DNA from: Sphingomonadaceae bacterium 3R27C6
Lineage (GTDB): Bacteria > Pseudomonadota > Alphaproteobacteria > Sphingomonadales > Sphingomonadaceae
DNA: 64,000 nucleotides
Direction of reading: 5' to 3'
NCBI GenBank assembly: GCA_005503215.1
Contig: SCNS01000009.1
Location: forward strand, 124,001 to 188,000
Position numbers and translations under genes: made by a program. The notes below the pieces were generated by a model. The model was not told the origin of the DNA and did no database searches. It saw nothing but the letters and a program-made list of their open reading frames with translations. Positions 1 through 9,658 of this stretch are shown here, piece by piece (position 1 is the stretch's first letter; every line of letters begins with the position of its first letter).

Positions 1-762
1 CCGGTAAGCGTGTTCATGGAGCTCATGGGGATGGACCTCTCGCGGCTCCAGGATTTTCGCGCGCTCGCCGAGGCGTTTTTCTCGGCCCAGAATGACGAGG
101 CCGAGATGGGCCGCCTCAGCGCCGCGATCCTCGGCGAGATGAAGGCGCTGATCGAGGCGAAGAAGGCGGCGCCCGACGACAAGCTGATGTCGCATTTCAT
201 CACCGTCGATATCGACGGCCGCCGGATGAGCGACGATGAAATTCTCGCAATGAGTTTCGTGCTCTTCCTCGGCGGCATGGACACGGTGACCAACGTCACC
301 GGCTTCGCGTTCCAGCAATTGGCGCAGATGCCCGAGGTGCAGGCCCGGCTTGCTGCCGATCCATCGCTGATCCCTGCGTTCGCCGATGAGGCGGTACGCC
401 TCTATGGCGTTGTCAACACGCCGCGGCTGGTGGTTCGCGATCAGGAGATCGGCGAGGCAAAGTTTCGCGAGGGCGAAATGCTGCTCAACATCCTCTGTCT
501 CGGCAGCCGCGACCCGGCGAAGTTCGAGGCGCCGAACCTGTTCGATCTCGATCGCCGGAAAACCGCGCACCTGACCTTCTCGTCGGGGCCGCATCTGTGC
601 GTCGGCCATGTCCTCGGCCGCGCCGAGCTGCGTATCCTGACCGAGGAATGGGTGAAGCGTATTCCGCGGTTCCGGGCGGTTCCCGACGAAAAGCACGGCT
701 TTCGCATCGGGACGGTGATGGCGCTCGAATCGCTGCCGATCGAATGGGACGTCGCCGGCTGA
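1..762 (+). CDS. Cytochrome P450, C-terminal part (gene begins before the window)
   Basis: About 250 C-terminal residues of a bacterial soluble cytochrome P450, a haem monooxygenase that hydroxylates an organic substrate. The frame is open through base 1 (Pro-Val-Ser before the first possible start), so the N-terminal part is missing. Visible landmarks in order are the I-helix FLGGMDTVTN used in oxygen activation, the K-helix ExxR (EAVR), and the haem-ligand loop FSSGPHLCVG with the cysteine thiolate. The stop is one base from the convergent stop of the TetR gene. The redox partner is unknown; the only ferredoxin in the window is 44 kb away. The family is certain and the substrate is not visible. 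Confidence 0.93.
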   Translation, partial: PVSVFMELMGMDLSRLQDFRALAEAFFSAQNDEAEMGRLSAAILGEMKALIEAKKAAPDDKLMSHFITVDIDGRRMSDDEILAMSFVLFLGGMDTVTNVTGFAFQQLAQMPEVQARLAADPSLIPAFADEAVRLYGVVNTPRLVVRDQEIGEAKFREGEMLLNILCLGSRDPAKFEAPNLFDLDRRKTAHLTFSSGPHLCVGHVLGRAELRILTEEWVKRIPRFRAVPDEKHGFRIGTVMALESLPIEWDVAG

Positions 763-763
763 T

Positions 764-1405
764 TTAGCCTATCTGGTCGAGCGGCTTGCCGATCGTTTCG
801 GTCGCCAGCCGCTGGCGGACGCCGACCAGGAACATGCGCAGCGATTCCACGAACAATTCCTCGTCGCCGAAGGGATTGTCCGCCACCGCTTTGGCAAAGC
901 TCGGATATCTGGCGGCATCGACCGGCGGCATAGGGGCGATGCCGCGTACCTCCGCCGACGCCTGGAAGAGCGCGGTGCCGAAGGTATATTTCTCGATCGC
1001 GTCGATCACGGTCAGGTGGATCGCGGTCGGATAGGGTTCCTCCGCCGCGGCGCGCTCATAGGCGGCGAGCAGCAGGTGGCGCGGAAAATAGCGCAGGATG
1101 AGCGGCGCCGCATTGGGATGCTTGAGGAGCGTGCGGCGGGTGACGACGCAGCGCGCGATGATCTGCTCCTCGAACGACTGGGTCGCGTCGTTCACGGTCG
1201 GCATCCGCACGAGCATCATGCGCGCGACTTCCTGCAGCAGCTCCGACTTGTCCTTGAAATGATGGTAGAGCGAAGGCGGCCGCACGCCGAGTTTGCGCGC
1301 GACAAGGCTTAGGCTCAATTCTTCGAGCCCGACTTCGTCGATCACTTCCAGTGCGGCTTCCGCCGCATTGGAACGCGATATCAGCGGTTTGGACGGTCTT
1401 GCCAA
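764..1405 (-). CDS. TetR/AcrR-family transcriptional regulator
   Basis: About 213 residues. The N-terminal TetR helix-turn-helix ends in RPPSLYHHFKDKSELL; the rest is a ligand-binding domain. I chose the TTG at 1405 because AGGAAAG lies just upstream and the HTH begins about 15 residues in; the longer open frame upstream has no family resemblance. It is divergent from the alpha/beta hydrolase gene, whose promoter it may control through the GTCAAT-CT-ATTGAC palindrome between them. It is clearly paralogous to the TetR at 60092: both share the PSLY[HY]HFK recognition region, a PL[IM]LR[YF]FPR segment and MPPVDAxRYP near the C-terminus. Confidence 0.88.
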   Translation of the reverse strand: MARPSKPLISRSNAAEAALEVIDEVGLEELSLSLVARKLGVRPPSLYHHFKDKSELLQEVARMMLVRMPTVNDATQSFEEQIIARCVVTRRTLLKHPNAAPLILRYFPRHLLLAAYERAAAEEPYPTAIHLTVIDAIEKYTFGTALFQASAEVRGIAPMPPVDAARYPSFAKAVADNPFGDEELFVESLRMFLVGVRQRLATETIGKPLDQIG

Positions 1406-1490
1406 ATGTCGATCTTTCCTTGCCCGTCGCTCTTGGCAGCGCGGAACGGTGAGGACCAGCGCAAAAAATCGGCCGGGTCGGTCCCGCGCG

Positions 1491-1504
1491 GTCAATCTAT
1501 TGAC
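1491..1504. promoter_or_regulatory. Palindrome GTCAAT-CT-ATTGAC, candidate TetR operator
   Basis: A perfect 6-bp inverted repeat with a 2-bp centre in the 145-bp gap between the divergent TetR and hydrolase genes. The half-site ATTGAC resembles the ATTGGC half-site in front of the paralogous TetR at 60092. The binding role is inferred. Confidence 0.35.
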
Positions 1505-1550
1505 GTTAGATAAGCGAAAAGCCATTGTCGAGAGCGAGGAGAACCGGGTG

Positions 1551-2414
1551 ATGACCAACCGCTTGCAGCGCAAAACTTTTGTATCGCCCGACGGGGTCAA
1601 GCTGGTCGGCGATCGCGGCGGTCCGAACGACGCACCGTGCGCGGTGCTGATGCACGGCGGCGGGCAGACGCGTCACAGCTGGAACCGCGCGGTCGAGCGG
1701 CTGCTCGACGCCGGACTGCAGGTGATCAATTTCGACGCGCGCGGGCATGGCGACAGCGACTGGTCGCCGGGCGGGGACTATGCGCTAACCGATCGCGCGG
1801 CCGACCTGGCCGCGGTGACGGCGGATCTGCGCGTCCCCTTCATCCTGATCGGCGCTTCGCTCGGGGGCGCAACCTCGATCGAGGCGGTCCACGAGGGATT
1901 GCGGCCTGCGGGCGTCGTTCTCGTCGATATCGTACCCGCGCCTGACCCGCGCGGTATCGAACGCATCGTCGGCTTCATGCACGGGCATCAAGATGGTTTC
2001 GCGAGCGTGGACGAGGCCGCGGCGGCGGTCGCGGCCTATAATCCGCAGCGCGAACGGCCGCGCGACACGCGCGGGCTGATGAAGAATTTGCGTCCGCGCG
2101 ATGACGGGCGCCTCTATTGGCATTGGGATCCGCGCATCCTCGAGACCGCGCCGGCGATCCACCATGCCGCCGTCGCGCGCGCGGCGGACACGCTCGCGGC
2201 CTTGACCGACATTCCGGTTCTGCTCGTGCGCGGCCTGTCGAGCGACGTCGTGAGCGAGGCGGGGGTCGATGCCTTCCAGCGGCAGATGCCGCGGCTTGAA
2301 ATCCTCGATGTGCTCGGCGCCGGACATATGGTCGCGGGCGACCGCAACGATGCGTTCAATGACGGCGTGATCGCCTTCGCCCGGCGGCTTTTGGCATCGG
2401 ATGCTCTGTCGTAG
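1551..2414 (+). CDS. Alpha/beta-fold hydrolase (esterase/epoxide-hydrolase-like)
   Basis: 287 residues and cytoplasmic, with no signal peptide. The alpha/beta hydrolase signature is complete: oxyanion-hole motif HGGGQT near residue 35, the strand-turn DARGHGDSD near 62, nucleophile elbow GASLGG with Ser103, and a C-terminal GAGHMVAGD carrying the likely catalytic His. Members hydrolyse esters, lactones, C-C bonds in meta-cleavage products, or epoxides; the sequence does not discriminate among these. I place the start at ATG 1551, preceded by AGCGAGGAGAA; the longer frame to 1293 runs into the opposite-strand TetR gene and is not credible. The divergent TetR suggests ligand-induced expression. 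Confidence 0.87.
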   Translation: MTNRLQRKTFVSPDGVKLVGDRGGPNDAPCAVLMHGGGQTRHSWNRAVERLLDAGLQVINFDARGHGDSDWSPGGDYALTDRAADLAAVTADLRVPFILIGASLGGATSIEAVHEGLRPAGVVLVDIVPAPDPRGIERIVGFMHGHQDGFASVDEAAAAVAAYNPQRERPRDTRGLMKNLRPRDDGRLYWHWDPRILETAPAIHHAAVARAADTLAALTDIPVLLVRGLSSDVVSEAGVDAFQRQMPRLEILDVLGAGHMVAGDRNDAFNDGVIAFARRLLASDALS

Positions 2415-2563
2415 TCTGCATCTATCGATTTGAAATAAATACCAAAAATACCGTGTCCGCGAAAACCTTATGGCGTTAAATTTGCGGTTGACTTTAAATC
2501 TAATGACTGTAGGTTAATCCTCAAGGCCGCAGATAATGGCCTGATCTTTGGGAGGAGACGGTC

Positions 2564-5008
2564 ATGGATCGCAACGTTACGCGTCCGGCAATTCGCTACG
2601 CTTGCCTGGCATCGGTCATAGCCCTCGCAGCGGTCGCGTCGCCCGCCTTCGCCCAGACCGATCCGGCGCCGCTGCCGCCCGCCGACGAAGCGAGCAGCGG
2701 CGTCTCCGACGCCGAAATCATCGTCACCGCACGCCGCCGCGACGAGCGCCTGATCGACGCGCCCGTGGCGATTACCGCGCTCGGCGGCGCCGCGCTCGAC
2801 AATTATGCGGTCACCGACTTCAACGATATTGCGCAGCTCGTCCCGACGATGGTGGCGGGCAAGGCGGCGTCGGGTTCGTCGGCGAGCATCTTCCTGCGCG
2901 GGGTCGGCTCGACCGCGCTCAGCGCCGGGTTCGACCAGTCGGTGTCCTTCGTCGTCGACGGCATGCCGATGAGCCGCGGCCGCGAGATCGGCCTCAGCCA
3001 ATATGACGTCCAGCGCGTCGAAGTGCTCAAGGGGCCGCAGGCGCTGTTCTTCGGCAAGAATGCCACCGCGGGCCTGATCGCGGTCACCACCAACAATCCG
3101 CGCGACGTCTTCGAGGCCGGGTTCAAGGCGGGGTACGGATTCGAGGCGCAGGAGAAATATGGCGAGGGCTATATTTCGGGCCCGCTCACCGACGGACTGC
3201 GCGCGCGCCTGGCGTTCCGCATTTCGGACAGCGAGGGTGCCTTTACCAACACCGCCGCCGAAACCTACACCGATCCCTTCGGGCTCCAGCGGCACCGCAA
3301 CAGCAAGCACCGCGGGTACGGCCGGACGTACAGCGGCCGCGCGACGATCGAATGGGATGCGACCGACAATCTGAGCTTTCAGGTCAAGAGCGGCTATACC
3401 GACCAGAAGGACGGCGGCCCGACCGACATCATCGAGCGCATCTGCGGCGGCGGCCGCACGGTGCCCTTCGCCGCGAACGGTATCCCGCCGAGCCCCAACG
3501 CCGACTGCTTCATTAACGGGCGGTCGGACAGCTCGACGATCCCGGTCGAGGTGGCGACCCTTGATTATCGCTACGCGGGCGACGGGCGCATGTATTCGCG
3601 CCTGAAATCGGGCTTCGGCATCCTCACCGCGACGCTGACCAGCGACGTGTTCGACGTGACCTCGATCACTTCTTACTATCGCTTCAAGCAGAACGACCTC
3701 AACAATGTGTCGGGCGAGGCTTATCCGGCGACCTTCTCGCAGCTCGCCGACTATCGCCAGACCGCCGAGGAACTGCGCTTCCAGTCGAAGTGGGACGGGC
3801 CGGTCAACGTGCTGTTCGGGCTGTTCGCGTCGAGCAACAAGTTCATCTTCAACACCGACGCCTATATCTTCCCGTTGCCGGCTGCGGCTGCGAGCACGAC
3901 ATATGTGACCTTCAAGCGCAACAACGGCTTTTCGGGAAGTTCGATGTCGGCCTTCGGCGAAGTGACGGCCAATCTGACCGACAGTCTTGAACTCGCAGGG
4001 GGTGCGCGCTGGAGTTATGAATCGCGCGACAGCTTCCAGCAGTCGCTCGCGGCCAATCCGGCCTTTGCCGCTGCCTTTCCGGGCGGACTGCGTCTCGACG
4101 ATCGCTATCGCGAAACCGACGTGTCGCCACAGGTGACGCTACGTTACAAGCCGTCGCGCGACCTGACCTTCTATGCGGCCTATAAGGAAGGCTTCAAATC
4201 GGGCGGGTTCAATATCTCGCAGACGCTGACCCGCGCCGCGACGGTTGCGGCCGGCGAGTTCGGCGCCGAGCGCGCCCGCGGCGGTGAGGTCGGCGCGCGC
4301 GCGATCCTGATGGGCGGCGCGTTGTCGCTCAACGCCACCGCCTATTATTACGACTATCTCGACCTGCAGGTGCAGAATTTCGATCCGGTGACGATCGGCC
4401 AGGTGGTGGCGAACGCCGGCACGCTGCGGGTCAAGGGCATCGAGGGCGATTTCAACTGGCGCTCGGGCGGCTTCTCGCTCCGCGGCGCTGCTGCTTATAA
4501 TGATGCGACCTACAAGGATTATGTCGGCCAATGCTATGGCGGCCAGACGATCGCGCAGGGGTGTAACCTGCTCGCGCCGGCGCCCGGCGCGGCCTTCACC
4601 AGCCAGGATTATGACGGCCTGACGCCGCCCAAGGCGCCGCGCTTCGCCGGCCGCCTAGGCGCGAGCTATGAGGTTGAGCTGTCGGGATCGGGCCTGCGGC
4701 TCGAGGCAAGCGGCGACATGAGCTACTCGTCCAAATATAATTTCTCGGACACGCTGCGTCCCGACGCGGTCCAGCCGAGCTTCACCAAGTTCGACGCCTC
4801 GCTGCGGCTGAAGGGCCCCGAAGATCGCTGGACCCTGGCGCTGATCGGCCGCAACCTCAGCAACAAATATGTCGTGACCGGCGGTTCGGAAATCCCGTTC
4901 ACCGGGGGGACCGGCACGGGGACCGCTGGGCCGGGCGTGTTCAGCGACCTGTCGGCCTTCGTCGACAATCCGCGCGAGTTCTACATCGAAGCATCCGTGA
5001 AGTTCTGA
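2564..5008 (+). CDS. TonB-dependent outer-membrane receptor 1
   Basis: 814 residues. An N-terminal signal peptide ends near ASPAFAQ (about residue 30). A TonB box-like IIVTARR follows, then the plug domain (IFLRGVGS, VDGMPM, RVEVLKGPQALFFGKN) and a long beta-barrel ending in the aromatic C-terminal strand EFYIEASVKF. Such receptors import large substrates across the outer membrane using TonB energy. The start ATG has a strong GGGAGGAGA site. A TTGACT box at 2488-2493 may be part of its promoter, but the -10 is weak. The stop overlaps the start of the next hydrolase gene (TGATG), so the two are translationally coupled. The sequence resembles the sphingomonad receptors found in catabolic loci; the cargo is unknown. 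Confidence 0.95.
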   Translation: MDRNVTRPAIRYACLASVIALAAVASPAFAQTDPAPLPPADEASSGVSDAEIIVTARRRDERLIDAPVAITALGGAALDNYAVTDFNDIAQLVPTMVAGKAASGSSASIFLRGVGSTALSAGFDQSVSFVVDGMPMSRGREIGLSQYDVQRVEVLKGPQALFFGKNATAGLIAVTTNNPRDVFEAGFKAGYGFEAQEKYGEGYISGPLTDGLRARLAFRISDSEGAFTNTAAETYTDPFGLQRHRNSKHRGYGRTYSGRATIEWDATDNLSFQVKSGYTDQKDGGPTDIIERICGGGRTVPFAANGIPPSPNADCFINGRSDSSTIPVEVATLDYRYAGDGRMYSRLKSGFGILTATLTSDVFDVTSITSYYRFKQNDLNNVSGEAYPATFSQLADYRQTAEELRFQSKWDGPVNVLFGLFASSNKFIFNTDAYIFPLPAAAASTTYVTFKRNNGFSGSSMSAFGEVTANLTDSLELAGGARWSYESRDSFQQSLAANPAFAAAFPGGLRLDDRYRETDVSPQVTLRYKPSRDLTFYAAYKEGFKSGGFNISQTLTRAATVAAGEFGAERARGGEVGARAILMGGALSLNATAYYYDYLDLQVQNFDPVTIGQVVANAGTLRVKGIEGDFNWRSGGFSLRGAAAYNDATYKDYVGQCYGGQTIAQGCNLLAPAPGAAFTSQDYDGLTPPKAPRFAGRLGASYEVELSGSGLRLEASGDMSYSSKYNFSDTLRPDAVQPSFTKFDASLRLKGPEDRWTLALIGRNLSNKYVVTGGSEIPFTGGTGTGTAGPGVFSDLSAFVDNPREFYIEASVKF

Positions 5009-6234
5009 TGCGCGGTCGCGTTTCGCGCGGCACCGTCACCATGCGTTTCGGGGCGGTGCTGGCCTTGTCCGGCATGGCGGCGGGGCCGGCGACCGGCGCG
5101 CCGTCCGATGTCGGCGACGGGGGTGTACCAGCCTTCTATGCGTGGTCGGGGGCGCTACCCGGCGAGGCCGGCGTCGTGCTGGCCGAGGCGCCGCTGCCCG
5201 ACGCATTTTCCGTCCCGGCTGCGGGGAAGGCGGTGCGCATCCTCTACACCGCGCGCGACGGCATCGACGACAAGGGTGTCGTGCCGGTCTCCGCCGCGGT
5301 CTTCCTGCCGCGCGGCGCGCCGCCGGCGGGCGGCTGGCCGGTCATGGCCTGGGCGCATGGCACGACCGGTATCGCCGATATCTGCGCGCCCTCGGCTCGG
5401 CCGCGCGGCGAACGCGACAGCCGCTATATCGCGAGCTGGCTCGATGCTGGCTTCGCGGTGGTCGCGAGTGATTATCAGGGGCTGGGCACGCCGGGCATCC
5501 ACCCCTATTCCAACTATCGCGCCAGCTCGTACAGCGTGCTCGACAGCGCCCGCGCGATCGTCGGCGACGCGCGCTACGGTGCGAAGAATGCGGTCGTCCT
5601 GGCGGGTCAGTCGCAGGGAGCGGGCGTGGTCGTTGCCGCGGCGGGCTATGCTCCGACCTATGCGCCCGACCTGAAATTGCGCGGCGTCGTCGCGACCGGC
5701 GCGCCCAACCTGTCGCGCGAAGCGATCGAGAGCGGGCTGGCGTCGAGCGCGACCGATGTCATGGTCACAGGCGCCTATGCGATGATCGGCTATGAACTGA
5801 CGCGCGCGCATGCCGGTCTCGACGCCGATGCCGTCTTCACCGACGAAGGGCGGGTGATCGAAGCGATGGTCGGCTCGGCGTGCTTGCCTGAGTTGATGAA
5901 AGCCGCGGCGGCGAAAGAGCTCGATCCGTCGAAGGCGTTCCGGCCGGGGATGCTGAAGCGGCTGTGGGACACCGACGTCGACCTGCGCTCCTTCCCGACG
6001 CTCGACCTTGCGCCTCCGGTCTTTTTCGGGATCGGTGCCGCGGATACCGCGGCTTTGCCGATGACGACGCTGACCCTCGTCAACGATCTCTGCAGCCGCG
6101 GCAATGTCGTCGAGGCGCATATCTACAAGGACAAGGATCATTCGGGCGTCGTGAATGCCGCCGCGCCCGATGCGATCCGTTTTGCCAAGGCGGCGCTCGA
6201 AGGCCAGCCCATTTCGGCGACCTGCAAACCGTAG
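5008..6234 (+). CDS. Secretory-lipase-family (LIP-like) alpha/beta hydrolase
   Basis: 408 residues. The N-terminus (RFGAVLALSGMAAGPATGA) looks like a signal peptide, suggesting a periplasmic or outer-membrane location. The motif AWAHGTTGIADICAPS near residue 115 and the nucleophile elbow GQSQGAG with Ser202 are typical of the secretory lipase family (PF03583). The late KDKDHSGV probably supplies the catalytic His. It would hydrolyse an ester of the compound brought in by the receptor whose stop codon it overlaps (TGATG). Its stop lies four bases from the stop of the convergent MFS gene. The exact ester is not deducible. Confidence 0.85.
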   Translation: MRGRVSRGTVTMRFGAVLALSGMAAGPATGAPSDVGDGGVPAFYAWSGALPGEAGVVLAEAPLPDAFSVPAAGKAVRILYTARDGIDDKGVVPVSAAVFLPRGAPPAGGWPVMAWAHGTTGIADICAPSARPRGERDSRYIASWLDAGFAVVASDYQGLGTPGIHPYSNYRASSYSVLDSARAIVGDARYGAKNAVVLAGQSQGAGVVVAAAGYAPTYAPDLKLRGVVATGAPNLSREAIESGLASSATDVMVTGAYAMIGYELTRAHAGLDADAVFTDEGRVIEAMVGSACLPELMKAAAAKELDPSKAFRPGMLKRLWDTDVDLRSFPTLDLAPPVFFGIGAADTAALPMTTLTLVNDLCSRGNVVEAHIYKDKDHSGVVNAAAPDAIRFAKAALEGQPISATCKP

Positions 6235-6238
6235 CCGG

Positions 6239-7534
6239 TCAGCGCCCTTCGTCGGCGGCACGGCGGTGCGCGGTCATCGCGAGCAGGATCAGCCCGACGG
6301 TCAGCGGCAGCATGACGAGTGCGAGCACCGAAAGGCTCTGACGCAGCGCGTCGCCGCCGGTGAATACCGTATCGGACATCCACGCCGACAGCGCCGGGCC
6401 GCAGGTCAGCCCGACGAGGTTGCCGACGAGAACATAAAGCGATGTGATTTTGGCGCGCATGCGCGGCGGGGCGATGTGCTGGATGATCAGCACCGCGAGC
6501 CCGCCGGCGGCGCCATAGCCGAAGGTCGCGATGGCGATGACCGCGATCGCGCCTTCGATGTCGCCGGCCAGAAGGAAGGCCGCGACGGCCGCATGGCCGA
6601 TGCCGAGACCGACGGCGAGCGCGAGCACGGCAAGTTCGGCACGGTCGCGCTTTATTGTCCAGGCGCTGATTGCGGGCCAAAAAACGGCGGCGATGGCGGC
6701 CGCGACGACACCGACGAAGCCGAAGATCGCCCCCGCGTCGGCGATGCTCTGCCCATAGCTGCGCGTCAGCATCGTCGCGGTCCACGCGATAAAGCTGTAG
6801 CTCGCGAGCGCCGACACGCCGAAGCTGAGATAGAAGGGCAGGTAGAAGCGCCAATGGCGGCGCAGATAGGCGAAGGCGACCGTGACGCTCGTCTGGTCGG
6901 CCTGGCCCGGTTCCTCGATACGGTCGGGTTCGGCGACGGTCAGCAGCCAGAGCGGGCCGATAAGCAGCCCCGGCACGCCGACGATGATGAGCGTCAAGCG
7001 CCAGGCGCTGAGCCCGAGATCGGGCGACAATAGCGTGGCGAGCTCGAAGGCCCAGGCGCCGATGAGGAAGGCGCCCGACGCCATCAGCGTCGACACCGCC
7101 ATGAACAGGCCGATCGGCAATGCGCGCTTCTCGGGCGGGAAAAGGTCGGCCACGATCGATACCGTCGCGGGAACGAGCACCGCTTCGCCGATCGCCACGC
7201 CGGCACGCGTTGCCAGCAATATCTCGAAATTGGGGGCGAAACCCGAGGCGACGGTCGACAGGCTCCAGATGATCACGCCAACGCCGACGATGCGCACGCG
7301 CGTGCCGCGGTCGATCAGATAGGCGACGGGCACGCCCGACAGCGCATAGAGCAGCCCGAAGCCGAGCCCGATCAGCAGCCCGATCGCGGTCGCATCGATG
7401 CCCATATCCTTGATGATCGGATCGGCGAGCAGCGCGATGATATAGCGGTCGAGATAGGACAAAGCCGCGATCAGGCAGAGCAGCCCGGCGACATACCAGG
7501 CGCGGCGCAGCGACGGCCACGGCGTCGCGGTCAT
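6239..7534 (-). CDS. MFS transporter, spinster-like
   Basis: 431 residues with about twelve hydrophobic membrane segments. The signature ALSYLDRYIIALL in TM1, the loop DRGTRVRIV after TM2, and the RAGVAIGEA/FPPEKRA region match the spinster-like major facilitator group common in sphingomonad catabolic clusters. It is likely an inner-membrane proton-coupled carrier for a substrate or product of the operon. I chose ATG 7534 because it overlaps the stop of the molybdopterin oxidoreductase gene (ATGA) and begins directly before TM1; upstream residues of the longer frame are basic shadow sequence. It is third in the minus-strand operon sulfatase - molybdopterin enzyme - MFS. Confidence 0.9.
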   Translation of the reverse strand: MTATPWPSLRRAWYVAGLLCLIAALSYLDRYIIALLADPIIKDMGIDATAIGLLIGLGFGLLYALSGVPVAYLIDRGTRVRIVGVGVIIWSLSTVASGFAPNFEILLATRAGVAIGEAVLVPATVSIVADLFPPEKRALPIGLFMAVSTLMASGAFLIGAWAFELATLLSPDLGLSAWRLTLIIVGVPGLLIGPLWLLTVAEPDRIEEPGQADQTSVTVAFAYLRRHWRFYLPFYLSFGVSALASYSFIAWTATMLTRSYGQSIADAGAIFGFVGVVAAAIAAVFWPAISAWTIKRDRAELAVLALAVGLGIGHAAVAAFLLAGDIEGAIAVIAIATFGYGAAGGLAVLIIQHIAPPRMRAKITSLYVLVGNLVGLTCGPALSAWMSDTVFTGGDALRQSLSVLALVMLPLTVGLILLAMTAHRRAADEGR

Positions 7535-9639
7535 GCCGCGGAAATCTCGACCGGGAAGCCTTCGAGCCAGCTCATGCCCGATACCTGTTCGGCCTGGTCG
7601 GGCGTCGCGGGCGTGATTTCGTTGAGGTTCGCGCCTGCCTTCGCGTTGGCGATGTGCCAAGCGCCGCGATGGCCCCAGCCGTGCGGATAGGCGACGCATC
7701 CCTCGCGCACCTCATCGGTCACCTCGGCGACGACCTCGATCGCCCCCCATTGGCTCGAAAGTCTGACCGCCATCCCGTCGTCGATGTGCCGCGACGCGGC
7801 ATCCGACGGGTTGATCAGCAGGCGCGGCTCGTCGGAGCGTACGAGCTTGTCGACATTGTGCATCCAGCTGTTGATCGACCGGAGCTTGCGCAGGTTGATC
7901 AACCGCAGCGCGTTCGGATCGGGCGCGGGCTCGGCGCGAAGCCGCAGGACCTCTTCGCCCGCAATATCGTCCCACAGGTGGATCTTGCCGTCGGGGTGGC
8001 CGATCCTTTTCTCGAAATCGAAGGCCCAGCGCCCGCGCTCGATCATCAGCCCGTGCGGATTGTCCTTGAGTTTTGCGAGCGACAGGCCGTCCCGCCCTTC
8101 GATCCCTGCTTGCAGCGCGCCGTCGGCCATCTCGAACGGGGTCATGTTGCCGAAGGCGTCGGCGCGCCCCATGCGCGCGGCAAGGTCCCGCAAAATCTCA
8201 TATTCGCCGCGCGCCTCGCCCGTCGGTGGGATGACCGCTGGGGCATATTGCGCGAAGGGGCGCACCATATGGTTCATGAAGAACTGGTTGATATCCTCGC
8301 GCTCGAGCGCGGTCGTCGCGGGCAGGATATAATGGGCGTGCCGCGAGGTCTCGGTCATATAGAGATCGACCGATACCATCAGGTCGAGCTGCGCGAAGCC
8401 TTCGGGCAGGCGCGGGCCGCCCGGCATCGACAGTAGCGGATTGGCGCCGACCGTGAGCAGGCTCTTGATCTGGCCGTCGCCCGGCGTCGTCATTTCCTCA
8501 AGGAAGGTCAGGCTCGACTGCGTGCCCCAGACCGACGCCTGTCCGCTGACGCGCGAGCTACGGCGTTTGTGCCGCGCCTGACCGGGGCCCTTCGACTGGG
8601 CGTCGGTCGCGGTTCCGCCATGGCCCCAGCCCACCCCGCCGGGCTTGTGAAACTTGCCGCCGACGACGTTGAGCAAATGGAGGAAATAATTGGTCAGCGT
8701 CGAATAGCTGGCGCGGCAGATGCCGATGCGTCCCATCGCGGCGGCACGCGGCGCGGCGATGAAGTCGCGTGCGAGCGTGCGGATGTCGTCGGCCTCGATC
8801 CCGCAGCGCGGGGCGGCGAGTTCGGGGGTGATCCAGTCGATCGCGGCCGCAAGCTCGGCAAAGCCGGTACAGTAGCGTTCGATGAAGTCCATATCGGCCA
8901 GCCCTTCGGCGAGGACGGTCTGCACCATCGCGCCGAGCAGCCAGACGTCGCCGGCGGGAATGATCGAGACATGTTCGAACTTGCGCGCGGTCTCGCTGCG
9001 CCGGGGGTCGACGACGATGACGCGGCCGCGCTCGGCGATCTCGACCAGATCCTCCTTGAAGCGCGGCGCGATGAGCAGGGATCCGTGGCTGACCAGCGGG
9101 TTTGAGCCGAAGATCAGCAGATGATCGCATTGCGCGAGGTCGGGAAAGACGAAGCCATGGGTGCCAAAGATCAGCTCGGTGGCGAGCACGACCGATGTGA
9201 TATCCTCCGACGACGGGGTGAACAGCTTGGTGCACTCCATCGCGCGGCTGAACAGATACGTCCCCATCGAGCTGGGCCAGCCCATGCTCGGCGGGTTGCC
9301 GCTGTTCATCGCGAAGCTTTGCGTGCCGTGCTTGTCGACCGAAGCCGAGAGGCGCGCCACGATGTCGCCCAGCGCCTCGTCCCAGCCGACCGGTACGAAT
9401 TCGCCGGGTCCGCCGACGCGCTTGAGCGGCGTCGTGACGCGGTCGGGGTCATAGGTGACCTCGGCCAAGGCCGGCCCTTTGACGCAGATATGGCCGCGCG
9501 AATGCGGGTTGTCGCGGTCGGGACGGATCTTGACGATCTTGCCGTCCGCGACCGTCGCGACCATGCCGCACAGCGCCTCGCACACGCGGCAATAGGTCAC
9601 ATGGTCGCCGTCGGCGCCGGGGATGGTGGTGAAGGCCAT
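7531..9639 (-). CDS. Single-subunit molybdopterin (bis-MGD) oxidoreductase 1
   Basis: 702 residues of the DMSO-reductase superfamily. The N-terminal [4Fe-4S] motif is C17-x2-C20-x3-C24-x27-C52 (CRVCEALC ... ICVKG). The Mo/W-cofactor domains follow, and a C-terminal molybdopterin-dinucleotide barrel is seen in NSWMHNV and YPHGWGHRG. At the metal-ligand position (hand alignment to formate dehydrogenase) it reads SSED, with Asp146, not Cys, Ser or Sec. No TAT signal is visible, so it is probably cytoplasmic. No iron-sulfur or membrane-anchor partner gene is adjacent. The ATG at 9639 has AGGAAGGAAG before it. It lies 19 bp after the sulfatase stop and overlaps the MFS start. The reaction is unknown; two paralogues lie at 34.6 and 42.0 kb. 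Confidence 0.92.
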   Translation of the reverse strand: MAFTTIPGADGDHVTYCRVCEALCGMVATVADGKIVKIRPDRDNPHSRGHICVKGPALAEVTYDPDRVTTPLKRVGGPGEFVPVGWDEALGDIVARLSASVDKHGTQSFAMNSGNPPSMGWPSSMGTYLFSRAMECTKLFTPSSEDITSVVLATELIFGTHGFVFPDLAQCDHLLIFGSNPLVSHGSLLIAPRFKEDLVEIAERGRVIVVDPRRSETARKFEHVSIIPAGDVWLLGAMVQTVLAEGLADMDFIERYCTGFAELAAAIDWITPELAAPRCGIEADDIRTLARDFIAAPRAAAMGRIGICRASYSTLTNYFLHLLNVVGGKFHKPGGVGWGHGGTATDAQSKGPGQARHKRRSSRVSGQASVWGTQSSLTFLEEMTTPGDGQIKSLLTVGANPLLSMPGGPRLPEGFAQLDLMVSVDLYMTETSRHAHYILPATTALEREDINQFFMNHMVRPFAQYAPAVIPPTGEARGEYEILRDLAARMGRADAFGNMTPFEMADGALQAGIEGRDGLSLAKLKDNPHGLMIERGRWAFDFEKRIGHPDGKIHLWDDIAGEEVLRLRAEPAPDPNALRLINLRKLRSINSWMHNVDKLVRSDEPRLLINPSDAASRHIDDGMAVRLSSQWGAIEVVAEVTDEVREGCVAYPHGWGHRGAWHIANAKAGANLNEITPATPDQAEQVSGMSWLEGFPVEISAA

Positions 9640-9658
9640 GTGCGACTTCCTTCCTGTG